Source of the DNA: a virus
IMG/VR virus record: IMGVR_UViG_3300028653_000025
Coordinates: 1-48,364 of that record
Length of the DNA stretch: 48,364 bases
Strand: one strand, 5' to 3'
The notes under the pieces were generated by a model. It was not told where the DNA came from, did no database searches, and was given only the letters and a program-made list of their open reading frames with translations. Of this stretch, positions 41,468-48,005 are shown piece after piece (positions within the stretch are counted from its first letter, which is position 1; every line of letters begins with the position of its first letter). The position numbers were made by a program, and so were the translations under genes.

Positions 41468-41956
41468 ATGATGGCAACCACATCAGGCGGTAATCACTCC
41501 GGCGAGTTTGTAGTCCACGTCGATGAGCCGGATACGCACGCTCAATCTGCCGAGCGGCAAGAGCGGGCATCGGACGAGCGCAAGGAACAGAGCGACAGTA
41601 TCTTGGCGCAGGGGAAGACGGTCAAATGGTGGGTGTTAGGGATCGCCCTTATCGGCGGGGGCGGCTTCTCGGTAGCGATGTACCTCAACTGCTACGCCAA
41701 GCAGTCAGAACTCGACAAGGTTTCGGCCAAGGTCGATGCACAGGAGAGAGCCACCACCATCTCCGAAGTGTCGCAGCGAGGCATGAACGTCAGGCTCGAC
41801 AAAGTTGATGTCAGGTTCGACAAGCTCGACGGAAAATTCGACAAACTTGACGGCAAACTTGACGACCTGAACTTGATGCTCACGCGCATCAGCACGGCGG
41901 TAGGTGCTCCGCGCCATGCGTCGCTGCGCGCGCCAAGAAAGGACACAGACCTATGA
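41468..41956 (+). CDS. Single-pass membrane protein with coiled coil (lysis-cassette candidate)
   Basis: This 162-residue protein starts at ATG 41468. It has a hydrophilic N-terminus, one hydrophobic helix (W-W-V-L-G-I-A-L-I-G-G-G-G-F-S-V-A) at about 53-72, then heptad repeats (V-R-F-D-K-L-D-G-K-F-D-K-L-D). Its place ahead of the endolysin, with ATGA coupling to the next gene, suggests a holin/spanin-type or phage-surface protein. The exact role is not shown by sequence. Confidence 0.6.
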   Translation: MMATTSGGNHSGEFVVHVDEPDTHAQSAERQERASDERKEQSDSILAQGKTVKWWVLGIALIGGGGFSVAMYLNCYAKQSELDKVSAKVDAQERATTISEVSQRGMNVRLDKVDVRFDKLDGKFDKLDGKLDDLNLMLTRISTAVGAPRHASLRAPRKDTDL

Positions 41957-42696
41957 GCCACCTACTGACATTGCTTTGGGCATTCATCGTCGCGCACCAA
42001 GAGCAGCTTATCGAAGCTGCCGCGACCATCATCGGCAGCACCATCGTTACCGCGATGACCAAGTATCCGAACCTTCGTGGTCCGGTTGGAGTCGCGATGC
42101 GCATCATCGACGCGCTCTCGGTGGTAGTCCACAAAGATTCTCCCGACACTGGCACGTTCAAGGGCCTCGTCGGCAAGTTGCTCAACCGGCTGTCGCTGCC
42201 GGGCTTCCTCTCGCCGCTGCCAGTGGTGAACGGCGTGAACAAACCCCTCGGCGTGCCTGCCACACCTGATGTGCCCAAGGTGCCAGTGATGATGCTGCTC
42301 GTCGCCGGATTGGCGCTCTCCTCGCTCGCGTGTGTCCCGTCGTCTATCACTGCGGCGCGCAAGTCGATCGCAATCGCCGACCAAGTGCAGACTTCGAGTA
42401 TCAAGAGTTTCGAGCTTTGGGATCTGGCTCATCAGAAGACGCTCACGCCTGCCGAGCGCACCGACTACCGCGCCAGGCGTGAGCCCGTGATCGCCGCGTT
42501 CGAGGCGTTGGCAGCCGCGAGCCAGGCAGCCAAGCAGGCCACCGACGCAGCAGCTTCGAAGGTCCAGACCGGGAAGGTTGACCTCGCGCCAGTGCTATCT
42601 GCCATCATCTACGCCGCGAGGGCGCTTCGAGACGCTGCGGCGGCGATAGGGTACACGATTCCCGGATTGAGCACGTTGATAGGGGTGACGCCATGA
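41953..42696 (+). CDS. Membrane-associated lysis-cassette protein, possible holin-spanin composite
   Basis: This 247-residue protein has a hydrophobic N-terminal helix. An internal hydrophobic stretch follows (M-M-L-L-V-A-G-L-A-L-S-S-L-A-C, about 112-126) that resembles a lipoprotein signal although its -3 residue is not canonical. An internal double ATG at that point could yield a shorter lipoprotein. The C-terminal half is Ala-rich helix. It lies between membrane proteins and the endolysin. Confidence 0.55.
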   Translation: MSHLLTLLWAFIVAHQEQLIEAAATIIGSTIVTAMTKYPNLRGPVGVAMRIIDALSVVVHKDSPDTGTFKGLVGKLLNRLSLPGFLSPLPVVNGVNKPLGVPATPDVPKVPVMMLLVAGLALSSLACVPSSITAARKSIAIADQVQTSSIKSFELWDLAHQKTLTPAERTDYRARREPVIAAFEALAAASQAAKQATDAAASKVQTGKVDLAPVLSAIIYAARALRDAAAAIGYTIPGLSTLIGVTP

Positions 42697-42899
42697 CGCC
42701 GATCCAGATCGCGCAACTCGTCTTCGCTATCGTCGGCGAGGCGGTATCGCTCGGCCAACTCATCATCAGCGCTGCGACCTCCGATGCTGCCGGGGCAGAG
42801 GCTGCCTTGGTAGCTGCCGATCTCGCGCTCAAGACGGCGATCGACGGTCTGCGCCCCGTGCTCGCGGCCAATGACGCCGCCGTGGACGCCGCCGGGTGA
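42693..42899 (+). CDS. Small hydrophobic lysis-cassette protein
   Basis: This 68-residue protein starts at ATG 42693 with ATGA overlap. It has a long hydrophobic N-terminal segment (I-A-Q-L-V-F-A-I-V-G-E-A-V-S-L-G-Q) and an Ala-rich helical tail. It may be a holin-type or accessory protein. Size and hydrophobicity fit; no specific family. Confidence 0.5.
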   Translation: MTPIQIAQLVFAIVGEAVSLGQLIISAATSDAAGAEAALVAADLALKTAIDGLRPVLAANDAAVDAAG

Positions 42900-42903
42900 C
42901 GCC

Positions 42904-43077
42904 GTGGCGTGCAAACGCAGGTATCACGACGCCGACGATCTGCCGTCTGAAGTGCTACTCGATATTATCGACGAGCAGGAACGCAGACAGCGACGCATCG
43001 AGACGTGGATCAGCGTGGGGGCGGTAGTCATATTGCTGGCCCTCGTCATCGTGTGGGCAATGGCGGTGAGAAAATGA
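42904..43077 (+). CDS. Small C-terminal-anchor membrane protein (holin/spanin candidate)
   Basis: The preferred start is GTG 42904, just after the previous stop; an overlapping ATG at 42871 is an alternative. The product has a charged helical N-terminus (L-L-D-I-I-D-E-Q-E-R-R-Q-R-R) and one C-terminal hydrophobic helix (V-G-A-V-V-I-L-L-A-L-V-I-V-W-A). Its stop overlaps the endolysin ATG. Position immediately before the endolysin supports a lysis role. Confidence 0.55.
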   Translation: MACKRRYHDADDLPSEVLLDIIDEQERRQRRIETWISVGAVVILLALVIVWAMAVRK

Positions 43078-43535
43078 CACCTCCGCACGGACTGTCCGAG
43101 ATCATCGCGTACTACGGCGACATCTCCATCGACGCTGCGAGCGAGCAGGTTATCACTCCTCCGCATTGGGAGAGCTGGAACATTGTTGTCGTTGACGACC
43201 TCCCCGGCTGGCCTCATAGGCTGCGGCTCAACGGCAAGGTGTTAGAACCCCTGCGCCTGGCGCTCGGGCGCTGCATAGACCTACACGATGGCTATGTGAT
43301 TCACGCGCTCGGGTGCTTCTGCCCAAGGTACAAGCGGGGGAACAGTGGAGAGATCAGCGTCCATAGTTGGGCGGCGGCAGTAGACATCAATGCCGACACC
43401 AACCCGCGCGGATTCCCGATGGCCAAAGACATCCCAAACTCATGGGTGGATATTTTCGAGGGATGCGGCTTCACTTGGGGCGGCGACTTCCCGACGCCTG
43501 ACCCGATGCACATGCAGTGGGCGAGCGGGTATTGA
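43074..43535 (+). CDS. Endolysin, M15-family peptidase
   Basis: This 153-residue enzyme starts at ATG 43074 (ATGA). It has the M15 (VanY/CwlK/T5 endolysin-type) zinc ligands. These are H97 in S-V-H-S-W, D104 in A-V-D-I-N and H146 in M-H-M-Q-W, with D143 preceding as the catalytic acid candidate. Such enzymes cut peptide cross-links in peptidoglycan (L-Ala-D-Glu or D-Ala-type bonds). It ends the late rightward transcript. Confidence 0.85.
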   Translation: MTPPHGLSEIIAYYGDISIDAASEQVITPPHWESWNIVVVDDLPGWPHRLRLNGKVLEPLRLALGRCIDLHDGYVIHALGCFCPRYKRGNSGEISVHSWAAAVDINADTNPRGFPMAKDIPNSWVDIFEGCGFTWGGDFPTPDPMHMQWASGY

Positions 43536-43552
43536 TACGGAAGTGAGCTAAA

Positions 43553-43670
43553 TATATCCAGTTGGGTATATCCGCGGCATAGGTGCTGCTACCCTAAAAG
43601 TAGCGCTCTAGCAATTACAAGCACTTACACGAAGCATCCTGCAGCGACCACTACGATCCACCGCTACGAT
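43553..43670. promoter_or_regulatory. Candidate integrase arm-type sites
   Basis: Short direct repeats flank the attachment core. TATATCC lies at 43553-43559 and 43567-43573 (14-base spacing), and CTACGAT at 43651-43657 and 43664-43670 (13-base spacing). The region 43536-43709 holds no gene. Tyrosine integrases usually bind short direct repeats of this kind on the attP arms; these specific sites are inferred. Confidence 0.4.
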
Positions 43671-43709
43671 ATCGCCGAAGTCCGCGACCTTCCTGCTCCT
43701 TGATGTAGC

Positions 43710-43748
43710 TTTTAAGTCCCCTGCGTTTACCAGTTTCGCCACCCGGGG
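43710..43748 (-). other. Probable attP core: 5' half of tRNA-Leu(UAA)
   Basis: Read on the minus strand, this 39-bp block follows tRNA-Leu from the acceptor (CCCCGGG) through TG, D-arm (GGCGAAACTGGTAAACGC) and A to the anticodon stem-loop GGGGA-CTTAAAA with anticodon TAA. The following bases no longer pair, so it is only the 5' half. It starts 5 bases after the integrase stop. On integration, one junction would carry an intact tRNA with integrase sequence directly upstream, so tRNA-Leu may be co-transcribed with int. Most tRNA-targeting elements carry the 3' half instead. Confidence 0.75.
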
Positions 43749-43753
43749 AATGC

Positions 43754-44884
43754 CTATTTTACCGTCGCTGATGCCTTATTTTTCGCGTCACCTCCGTTTT
43801 TGCATTTCGCGGCATTTTCCGCTACGTTTTGCCCCTGATCACTACGTTTTTGTACTACGCTGTTTTTCCTCCCCGTCGCTACCTCGACGCTGTTCACGGC
43901 AGCATGTAGGCGGGGCAGGTAGCTGTGTGCGTAGTGGCTCTCCATTGCCAACGTAATGTGCCCAAGAATATCCCTGATCTCGACTCCGCTCACACCGGCT
44001 GCGTGCAGCAGCGAGGCGTAGGAGTGCCGCAGATCATGGGGTCGCGTACCGTCTAGCCCGCATTCTTTGCATGCTGCCCGCCATGCCGTGTAATGGTGGC
44101 CGGCGATAAACACACGCCCGACCTTGCAGCGCGCAGCCACGGAGTGCAGAGCGGCCATCGCCGGGGCATTCAGCGGCACGGTACGCGAGCGCCGGGTTTT
44201 CGTGATCTGTCCGGGTAGGCTGATCGCCCGGGCTGCGAGATCAACCATCGCCCATGTGAGTTTCGCCAGTTCGCCGCCACGCATTCCGGTGTTAGCCATC
44301 AGTGCGAAATACGGCAGCGCTTCCCGTGCTCGCCCCTGGAGCTTCGCCAACTCGCCGAGAATGGCACCGATCTGCTTTGCTGTAAGTAGTCTCCACTTCG
44401 GCTCCCACCGCTGGATCGGGTTGCGGCAGGTTGGCACTCGCGGGATCACGCGCAGCACGTCATGTGCATATTTGAGGGCTTGGCGCAGGGTCGTCAATTC
44501 CTTGGAAACCGTTGATGCCGAAACCTTGGCGGCGCGCTCGGTCTTGTATCCTTCAAGCGCAGCCTCGTCGAGTAGTCTGATGTCACGACTCGCCCCGAAA
44601 TGCGGGATGATATGCAGCTTGATGTGCTTGGTCAGCATCGTGACGGTGCCCAGGGACCGGCCATCTGCCTCTTTCCAAAGCAGGAACTTTGCGGCGAGCG
44701 TTGCGAGGGTGAACTTGCCCGCGTCGGTTACGCGGTGTGTTTCTGCGATGCGCGCCGCTTCGTTCCGCTCGACGAGCAGAGCTTCAGTCTTAGTGCGCTT
44801 TCTTGTGGAGAAAGCGACCATCCTTCCCGCGACGTAGATTTGCGCCCACCAATATGGGCTATCTTTTCGTCGGTAGAGTGACAC
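43754..44884 (-). CDS. int: Tyrosine-type site-specific integrase
   Basis: This 376-residue protein has GTG 44884 as its start, chosen for the GAGGAG site 8 bases upstream. An N-terminal Arm-type domain (Y-R-R-K-D-S-P-Y-W-W) and a core-binding SAM-like domain are followed by the catalytic set. The residues are R202 in M-R-G-G-E, a Lys near 229, H283 and R286 in H-D-L-R-H, H309 in L-G-H-I, and the nucleophile Y318 nine residues later. A basic tail (S-D-Q-G-Q-N...) follows. With the excisionase it integrates and excises the prophage at the tRNA-Leu-type site just downstream. Confidence 0.9.
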   Translation of the reverse strand: MSLYRRKDSPYWWAQIYVAGRMVAFSTRKRTKTEALLVERNEAARIAETHRVTDAGKFTLATLAAKFLLWKEADGRSLGTVTMLTKHIKLHIIPHFGASRDIRLLDEAALEGYKTERAAKVSASTVSKELTTLRQALKYAHDVLRVIPRVPTCRNPIQRWEPKWRLLTAKQIGAILGELAKLQGRAREALPYFALMANTGMRGGELAKLTWAMVDLAARAISLPGQITKTRRSRTVPLNAPAMAALHSVAARCKVGRVFIAGHHYTAWRAACKECGLDGTRPHDLRHSYASLLHAAGVSGVEIRDILGHITLAMESHYAHSYLPRLHAAVNSVEVATGRKNSVVQKRSDQGQNVAENAAKCKNGGDAKNKASATVK

Positions 44885-45087
44885 TCGCTCGGCTCCTCAA
44901 GCGTGAACGCGGATAGCAGATCCGCGCCACGATACCACCGCTTGCGGCCAATGCGAAGTGAAGTGACGTGACGACGGAGCCATCGGGGGTCACGCTGGCG
45001 CAGCATGGCGAGTGCTTCGCGCTCCGGGTAGAGCACGGTGGCGGCGATGGGCTCGTGTCCCGCCCGCGCTGTCCCCAAAGGTGTCAC
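44728..45087 (-). CDS. Excisionase-like MerR/HTH_17 protein
   Basis: The GTG start at 45087 follows GGAGG. The first 60 residues contain a winged-helix MerR-type fold (L-Y-P-E-R-E-A-L-A-M-L, then S-L-R-I-G-R-K-R-W-Y-R-G-A-D-L-L), typical of small excisionases. The remaining frame overlaps the integrase gene by 157 bases; that tail looks like low-information read-through. A shorter natural product or a sequence error is possible. It directly precedes int, as xis genes do. Confidence 0.65.
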   Translation of the reverse strand: MTPLGTARAGHEPIAATVLYPEREALAMLRQRDPRWLRRHVTSLRIGRKRWYRGADLLSAFTLEEPSECHSTDEKIAHIGGRKSTSREGWSLSPQESALRLKLCSSSGTKRRASQKHTA

Positions 45088-45090
45088 CTA

Positions 45091-45234
45091 CTACGCGCCT
45101 CCGGGGCTGCCTTCGCTGTCAATCTCGTCATAGACAATCTCGCCGGTAACCGAGTCTTCGACCCTGACGAGGTAAAAGCCCTCGCTGCCGCCTTCGTGGG
45201 ATCGGCACCCCTGCGCCGCAATGAACACAATCAA
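45091..45234 (-). CDS. Possible small protein between the operon and xis
   Basis: A frame from TTG 45234 (or GTG 45228) encodes about 47 residues with protein-like composition (G-F-Y-L-V-R-V-E-D-S-V-T-G-E-I-V-Y-D). It ends at TAG 45091, four bases ahead of the excisionase start. A second frame from ATG 45259 (ATGA overlap) overlaps it. One may be a frame-disrupted version of the other. Confidence 0.35.
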   Translation of the reverse strand: MIVFIAAQGCRSHEGGSEGFYLVRVEDSVTGEIVYDEIDSEGSPGGA

Positions 45235-45259
45235 TCGTTAAATCATCTGTTAGAGTCAT
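45128..45259 (-). CDS. Possible short cysteine protein (alternative frame)
   Basis: This frame starts at ATG 45259 sharing ATGA with the previous stop, like its neighbours. It encodes 43 residues beginning with a plausible C-V-H-C-G segment and ending in an unlikely Arg-rich tail. A single frame change would join its start to the body of the frame ending at 45091. Only one of the two is likely real as drawn. Confidence 0.3.
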   Translation of the reverse strand: MTLTDDLTIDCVHCGAGVPIPRRRQRGLLPRQGRRLGYRRDCL

Positions 45260-45720
45260 GGTGTCACCGTCTCCCGTCTCTCCTGCTCCCAGGCGCGATA
45301 TCGCGCGAGCCAGGACGACAGCGCCGAATGAAGCTGCCGCGCGCCTTCTCGGTCAAAGAGCGCTTCGCAGCTTTCCTCCTCCTCGTCCTGTGCGCACACC
45401 CACAGCGCTGGCGCGTCTCGGTCGTTGTCTCGCTCGGCCTCGATGAGCACTATCGCGCCGCCGTTATCGTCTTCGATGCGTGCCATGACCGTGCCTTTCG
45501 GCAGCCCGCAAAGGTCTGGATCTACATCACCATGCAGGCTGTCTTCTGACTCGGCTACCGTTGCCGGCTTGACCTTGACCGTCATCGCGTGCTGCGACTC
45601 GGGGACTGACGACACCATCACGACTCCGGGCGCAAGGTAGGGGGCAAGCTCGTGCTGGATACTGCTCGGCACGTTGAGCGCTGTGATATTGCTTCCGTCG
45701 CTGCTGATGAGGATGATCAT
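45256..45720 (-). CDS. Hypothetical early-operon protein
   Basis: This 154-residue protein starts at ATG 45720 (ATGA overlap). It has a beta-rich N-terminus (I-I-L-I-S-S-D-G-S-N-I-T-A-L), an acidic middle with Cys (W-V-C-A-Q-D-E-E-E-E-S-C) and an amphipathic C-terminal helix (Q-L-H-S-A-L-S-S-W-L). No family recognised. Confidence 0.6.
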   Translation of the reverse strand: MIILISSDGSNITALNVPSSIQHELAPYLAPGVVMVSSVPESQHAMTVKVKPATVAESEDSLHGDVDPDLCGLPKGTVMARIEDDNGGAIVLIEAERDNDRDAPALWVCAQDEEEESCEALFDREGARQLHSALSSWLARYRAWEQERRETVTP

Positions 45721-46007
45721 TTTCCACCTATCAGGCTGCGTATTCTTAGGGCCACGATGCCAATCGCGGTAACCGTTTTATCGTCGCCGTACAACGCTTC
45801 GCGCACCCCTTTCCACGTTCCCACCTGTTCGGCTGCGTAGATAAGGTACTTCTGAACCAGCATCTCCATCTCCTCGTCCACCGTCGGTGCTACCAGTTTG
45901 CCGGGGTCGGCGATATGGTCAACCACCGTGGATCTTTGGCTGTAATGCTCACAGCCCTCACATTCTCTTAAGTCAATCACTTCGCAGTTAATACATTCAT
46001 CGCTCAT
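45717..46007 (-). CDS. Small protein with N-terminal cysteine knuckle
   Basis: This protein of about 96 residues starts at ATG 46007 behind GAGGAGGGGG and overlaps the upstream stop (ATGA). It begins M-S-D-E-C-I-N-C and then C-E-G-C, a likely zinc-binding set, followed by helices. Part of the series of small zinc-type proteins in this operon; role unknown. Confidence 0.6.
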   Translation of the reverse strand: MSDECINCEVIDLRECEGCEHYSQRSTVVDHIADPGKLVAPTVDEEMEMLVQKYLIYAAEQVGTWKGVREALYGDDKTVTAIGIVALRIRSLIGGK

Positions 46008-46561
46008 TCCCCCTCCTCCTCCGTCGGTGGCTCCGGTGCGTCGAGGGCGCGCACCGCTTCGCACAGCGAGCAATCGCAGAGGGTGTGCCCTTGACTGCGG
46101 ACATGGTTCCGCGCCGCATCTGCTACGGCGTCGAGCTTCGTCATGCGGGCGTACATCGACGCCTTGCCGTCCTCGTACCCGGCGATATGCGCCACCGTTA
46201 GATTCTCGTTTGCCGCGTCGCGTTCGGAGAGCAGCGCTAATGCGCTTTGGTTGTGCTCCTCGAATAGCCGCTCGGCCAGCTCGGCTCTGGCTAGCGCGGC
46301 GTCGCGCTCATTCGTCAGCCTGATCATGTCTTGGTCAGGCGTGCAGCTCATGCCCTTGGAGTTGAGGCGGGAGGCGGCGGCGTCGCGCTCTTCACGCAAC
46401 ACCTCTGCTTCGCCCTCAAATTGCGCGCACCTAGAGAGCCACTTGTCTCGCTCTTCAGTCAGTCCCTCCACCGCCGCAATCATCCTCACCACGATGCTGT
46501 TAGGGTGCGCGCCGTCGGCTACTCGGCGGGCCTCGGAGAGTATCGTTTGTATGTCGGTCAT
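46004..46561 (-). CDS. Coiled-coil protein with terminal cysteine cluster
   Basis: This 185-residue protein is mostly helical with heptad-like E-E-R-D/R-L-F-E-E-H patterns. It ends in T-L-C-D-C-S-L-C-E-A and an acidic tail. The cysteines could bind metal. It is ATGA-coupled on both sides. No known family. Confidence 0.6.
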   Translation of the reverse strand: MTDIQTILSEARRVADGAHPNSIVVRMIAAVEGLTEERDKWLSRCAQFEGEAEVLREERDAAASRLNSKGMSCTPDQDMIRLTNERDAALARAELAERLFEEHNQSALALLSERDAANENLTVAHIAGYEDGKASMYARMTKLDAVADAARNHVRSQGHTLCDCSLCEAVRALDAPEPPTEEEGE

Positions 46562-46776
46562 GGCTTAATCCCCAGCAACACCCTCTCCAACCTCACGACG
46601 GCTTTGAGAGCTTCCTTGGCCGTGCCTATGGCGTTGGCGCCGCCGCATCCCACGCCATCGCAGCTCTTCGTCGCGCGTAGTGCTTCGCGAATGTCAAGCG
46701 GCTCGTAGCAGCAGATGCACGGGCGCACCGGCATGGGAGCATCGAAGGTGTGACCGCATCGGCATGTGATGTTCAT
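46558..46776 (-). CDS. Small zinc-ribbon-like protein
   Basis: The start at ATG 46776 is preceded by AAAGAGGAG and overlaps the upstream stop (ATGA). The 72-residue product begins M-N-I-T-C-R-C-G-H-T-F and contains C-I-C-C, forming a probable zinc site, with a further C-D-G-V-G-C. Unknown function. Confidence 0.6.
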   Translation of the reverse strand: MNITCRCGHTFDAPMPVRPCICCYEPLDIREALRATKSCDGVGCGGANAIGTAKEALKAVVRLERVLLGIKP

Positions 46777-47213
46777 TCCGTCTCCTCTTTGCAAAGCGCC
46801 TCAAGGTCATGCAGCGGCAGCGTCGAGAGATTCTGACGCTCCTCGGGGGATAGCTGCTGCTCGGGGAGCAATGACCACGTTGCTGAAGGGTCGAATGATC
46901 CGCCGTGTCGCTGGATCTCGAACACCCACGCATCGAGGTTGTACTTGTCCCGCACGCGGATGAGGTCTTTAAACAGCGGAATGTCACACGCGAACGCTTT
47001 GACCTCCCACGTCTCGACTCGACTCGACTCGTAGAGCGCGACGTTGATCGCAGGAAAAAGACGCACCAGCCCTGCCGCTTCTATTTCCCAGGGGTACGGC
47101 TCGCCAAGGAAGATCACTAGGGCCTTGTCGCCATCGTCGGTGAGGCGCAGCCACGGGCTTGGCTTCGGCGTGTGCTTCGCGACCAGGTCTTCGGTGTGCT
47201 GCCAGTTATCCAT
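46773..47213 (-). CDS. Hypothetical protein with OB-like N-terminal domain
   Basis: This 146-residue protein contains W-L-R-L-T-D-D-G-D-K-A-L-V-I-F-L-G-E-P, a beta-strand pattern similar to phage OB-fold ssDNA-binding or single-strand-annealing accessory proteins. A helical second half follows (F-K-D-L-I-R-V-R-D-K-Y). The resemblance is moderate. It overlaps the Imm5-like gene by 8 bases. Confidence 0.5.
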   Translation of the reverse strand: MDNWQHTEDLVAKHTPKPSPWLRLTDDGDKALVIFLGEPYPWEIEAAGLVRLFPAINVALYESSRVETWEVKAFACDIPLFKDLIRVRDKYNLDAWVFEIQRHGGSFDPSATWSLLPEQQLSPEERQNLSTLPLHDLEALCKEETE

Positions 47214-47793
47214 GGTTGGGCTCCTTCCTAACCGCTGCCTCTACCCGCTCCCACGAGATAGCGGCGCGAACCTTCTCCGCATGGCGCTTCCGGGCGGCGT
47301 AGGCGGCGTAGGCGGCGTTGGCGGCGTAGGCGGCGTAGGCGGCGTTGTAGGCGGCGGCGTTGGCGGCGTTGGCGGCGTTGGCGGCGTTGGCGGCGTTGGC
47401 GGCGTAGGCGGCGGCGTAGGCGGCGTTGGTGGCGGCGGCGGCGGCGGCGGCGGCGTTGGCGGCGGCGGCGTTGGCGGCGGCGGCGGCCCTATCTTCCTCG
47501 CTCGCGTCGCCAAACGCGAAGCGACGAGACACCTCGATCACACCCTCACATATATCCCGCGTCTCCTCGTGCTCTGCGTCGATGAATCGCAGCGCATCTT
47601 CCGCAAAATCGCAGGCGAGCAACCGCCACTCCACATCGCTGACATCGGTCGGTAAATGCCCTAGTAGCCAAAGGAGCCAATCGGCTCGCTCGCAGGCGAA
47701 CCACGCAGCGCGCAGCGTGGGGTATTTCTCGGCCCACGCGACCGCGTTGGAACAGGCGCCGAGTTTATTCAGAAGTTGGATGTGCTTTTTCAT
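47206..47793 (-). CDS. Imm5-like protein with long A-A-N/A-A-Y repeats
   Basis: This 195-residue protein starts at ATG 47793. Residues 1-95 resemble the Imm-5-like putative immunity family (A-C-E-R-A-D-W-L-L-W-L-L-G type core, then R-L-L-A-C-D-F-A-E-D-A-L). From about 103 to 175 it becomes almost pure Ala/Asn/Tyr repeats (A-A-N-A-A-N, A-A-Y-A-A-Y), which form a helical, low-complexity region. A charged helix (K-R-H-A-E-K-V-R-A-A-I) closes the protein. The repeat DNA (about 47286-47490, GGC-GGC-GTT/GTA on the plus strand) is unstable by nature. Such proteins recur in phages and secretion-system loci; role here unknown. Confidence 0.7.
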   Translation of the reverse strand: MKKHIQLLNKLGACSNAVAWAEKYPTLRAAWFACERADWLLWLLGHLPTDVSDVEWRLLACDFAEDALRFIDAEHEETRDICEGVIEVSRRFAFGDASEEDRAAAAANAAAANAAAAAAAATNAAYAAAYAANAANAANAANAANAAAYNAAYAAYAANAAYAAYAARKRHAEKVRAAISWERVEAAVRKEPNHG

Positions 47794-48001
47794 GGGCGTT
47801 TATCCTCGGGGAATTGGCGCACGCGCTTCGCAATAGCCTCTCTGGCTGGACCGTCTCCAAGTTCCCCACCTTCAGGGTGCGCGCCGATCTCGTGGCACAA
47901 CCTGCGCGCCCATTCCTGCCATGCGATCCAGGCGCGGCGGTGCTGATCGGCGATGTGCCTCCACTCGGCGGCGGTTAGTGCATGGCTGTACTTGGGTTCG
48001 C

Positions 48002-48005
<4 letters not shown>
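47790..48005 (-). CDS. Small hypothetical protein
   Basis: The start is the ATG at 48005, sharing ATGA with the stop of the Ala-repeat gene (48002), which fixes this start over longer upstream frames. The 71-residue product begins M-S-E-P-K-Y-S-H-A and is helical with several Trp, His and Arg residues. No family recognised. It overlaps the Imm5-like start by ATGA. Confidence 0.6.

Noticed and set aside
43580-43615. Rho-independent terminator after the endolysin
   Set aside because: The best stem (GCTAC/GTAGC around CCTAAAA) is only 5 bp and lacks a following T run, so it is too weak to call.
43700-43760. Possible complete tRNA-Leu gene
   Set aside because: The sequence matches only from the acceptor 5' strand to the anticodon loop. 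Beyond the loop the anticodon stem cannot pair and no T-arm or acceptor 3' strand follows, so it is an attachment half-site.
44728-44884. Programmed -1 frameshift fusing excisionase and integrase
   Set aside because: The only candidate slip site (C-GAA-AAG) would mispair in the P site, and the integrase has its own GTG with a strong GAGGAG site.
47044-47655. Plus-strand frame with long V-G-G repeats
   Set aside because: It is the antisense of the A-A-N/A-A-Y tract of the Imm5-like gene; no ribosome site and no flanking domain.
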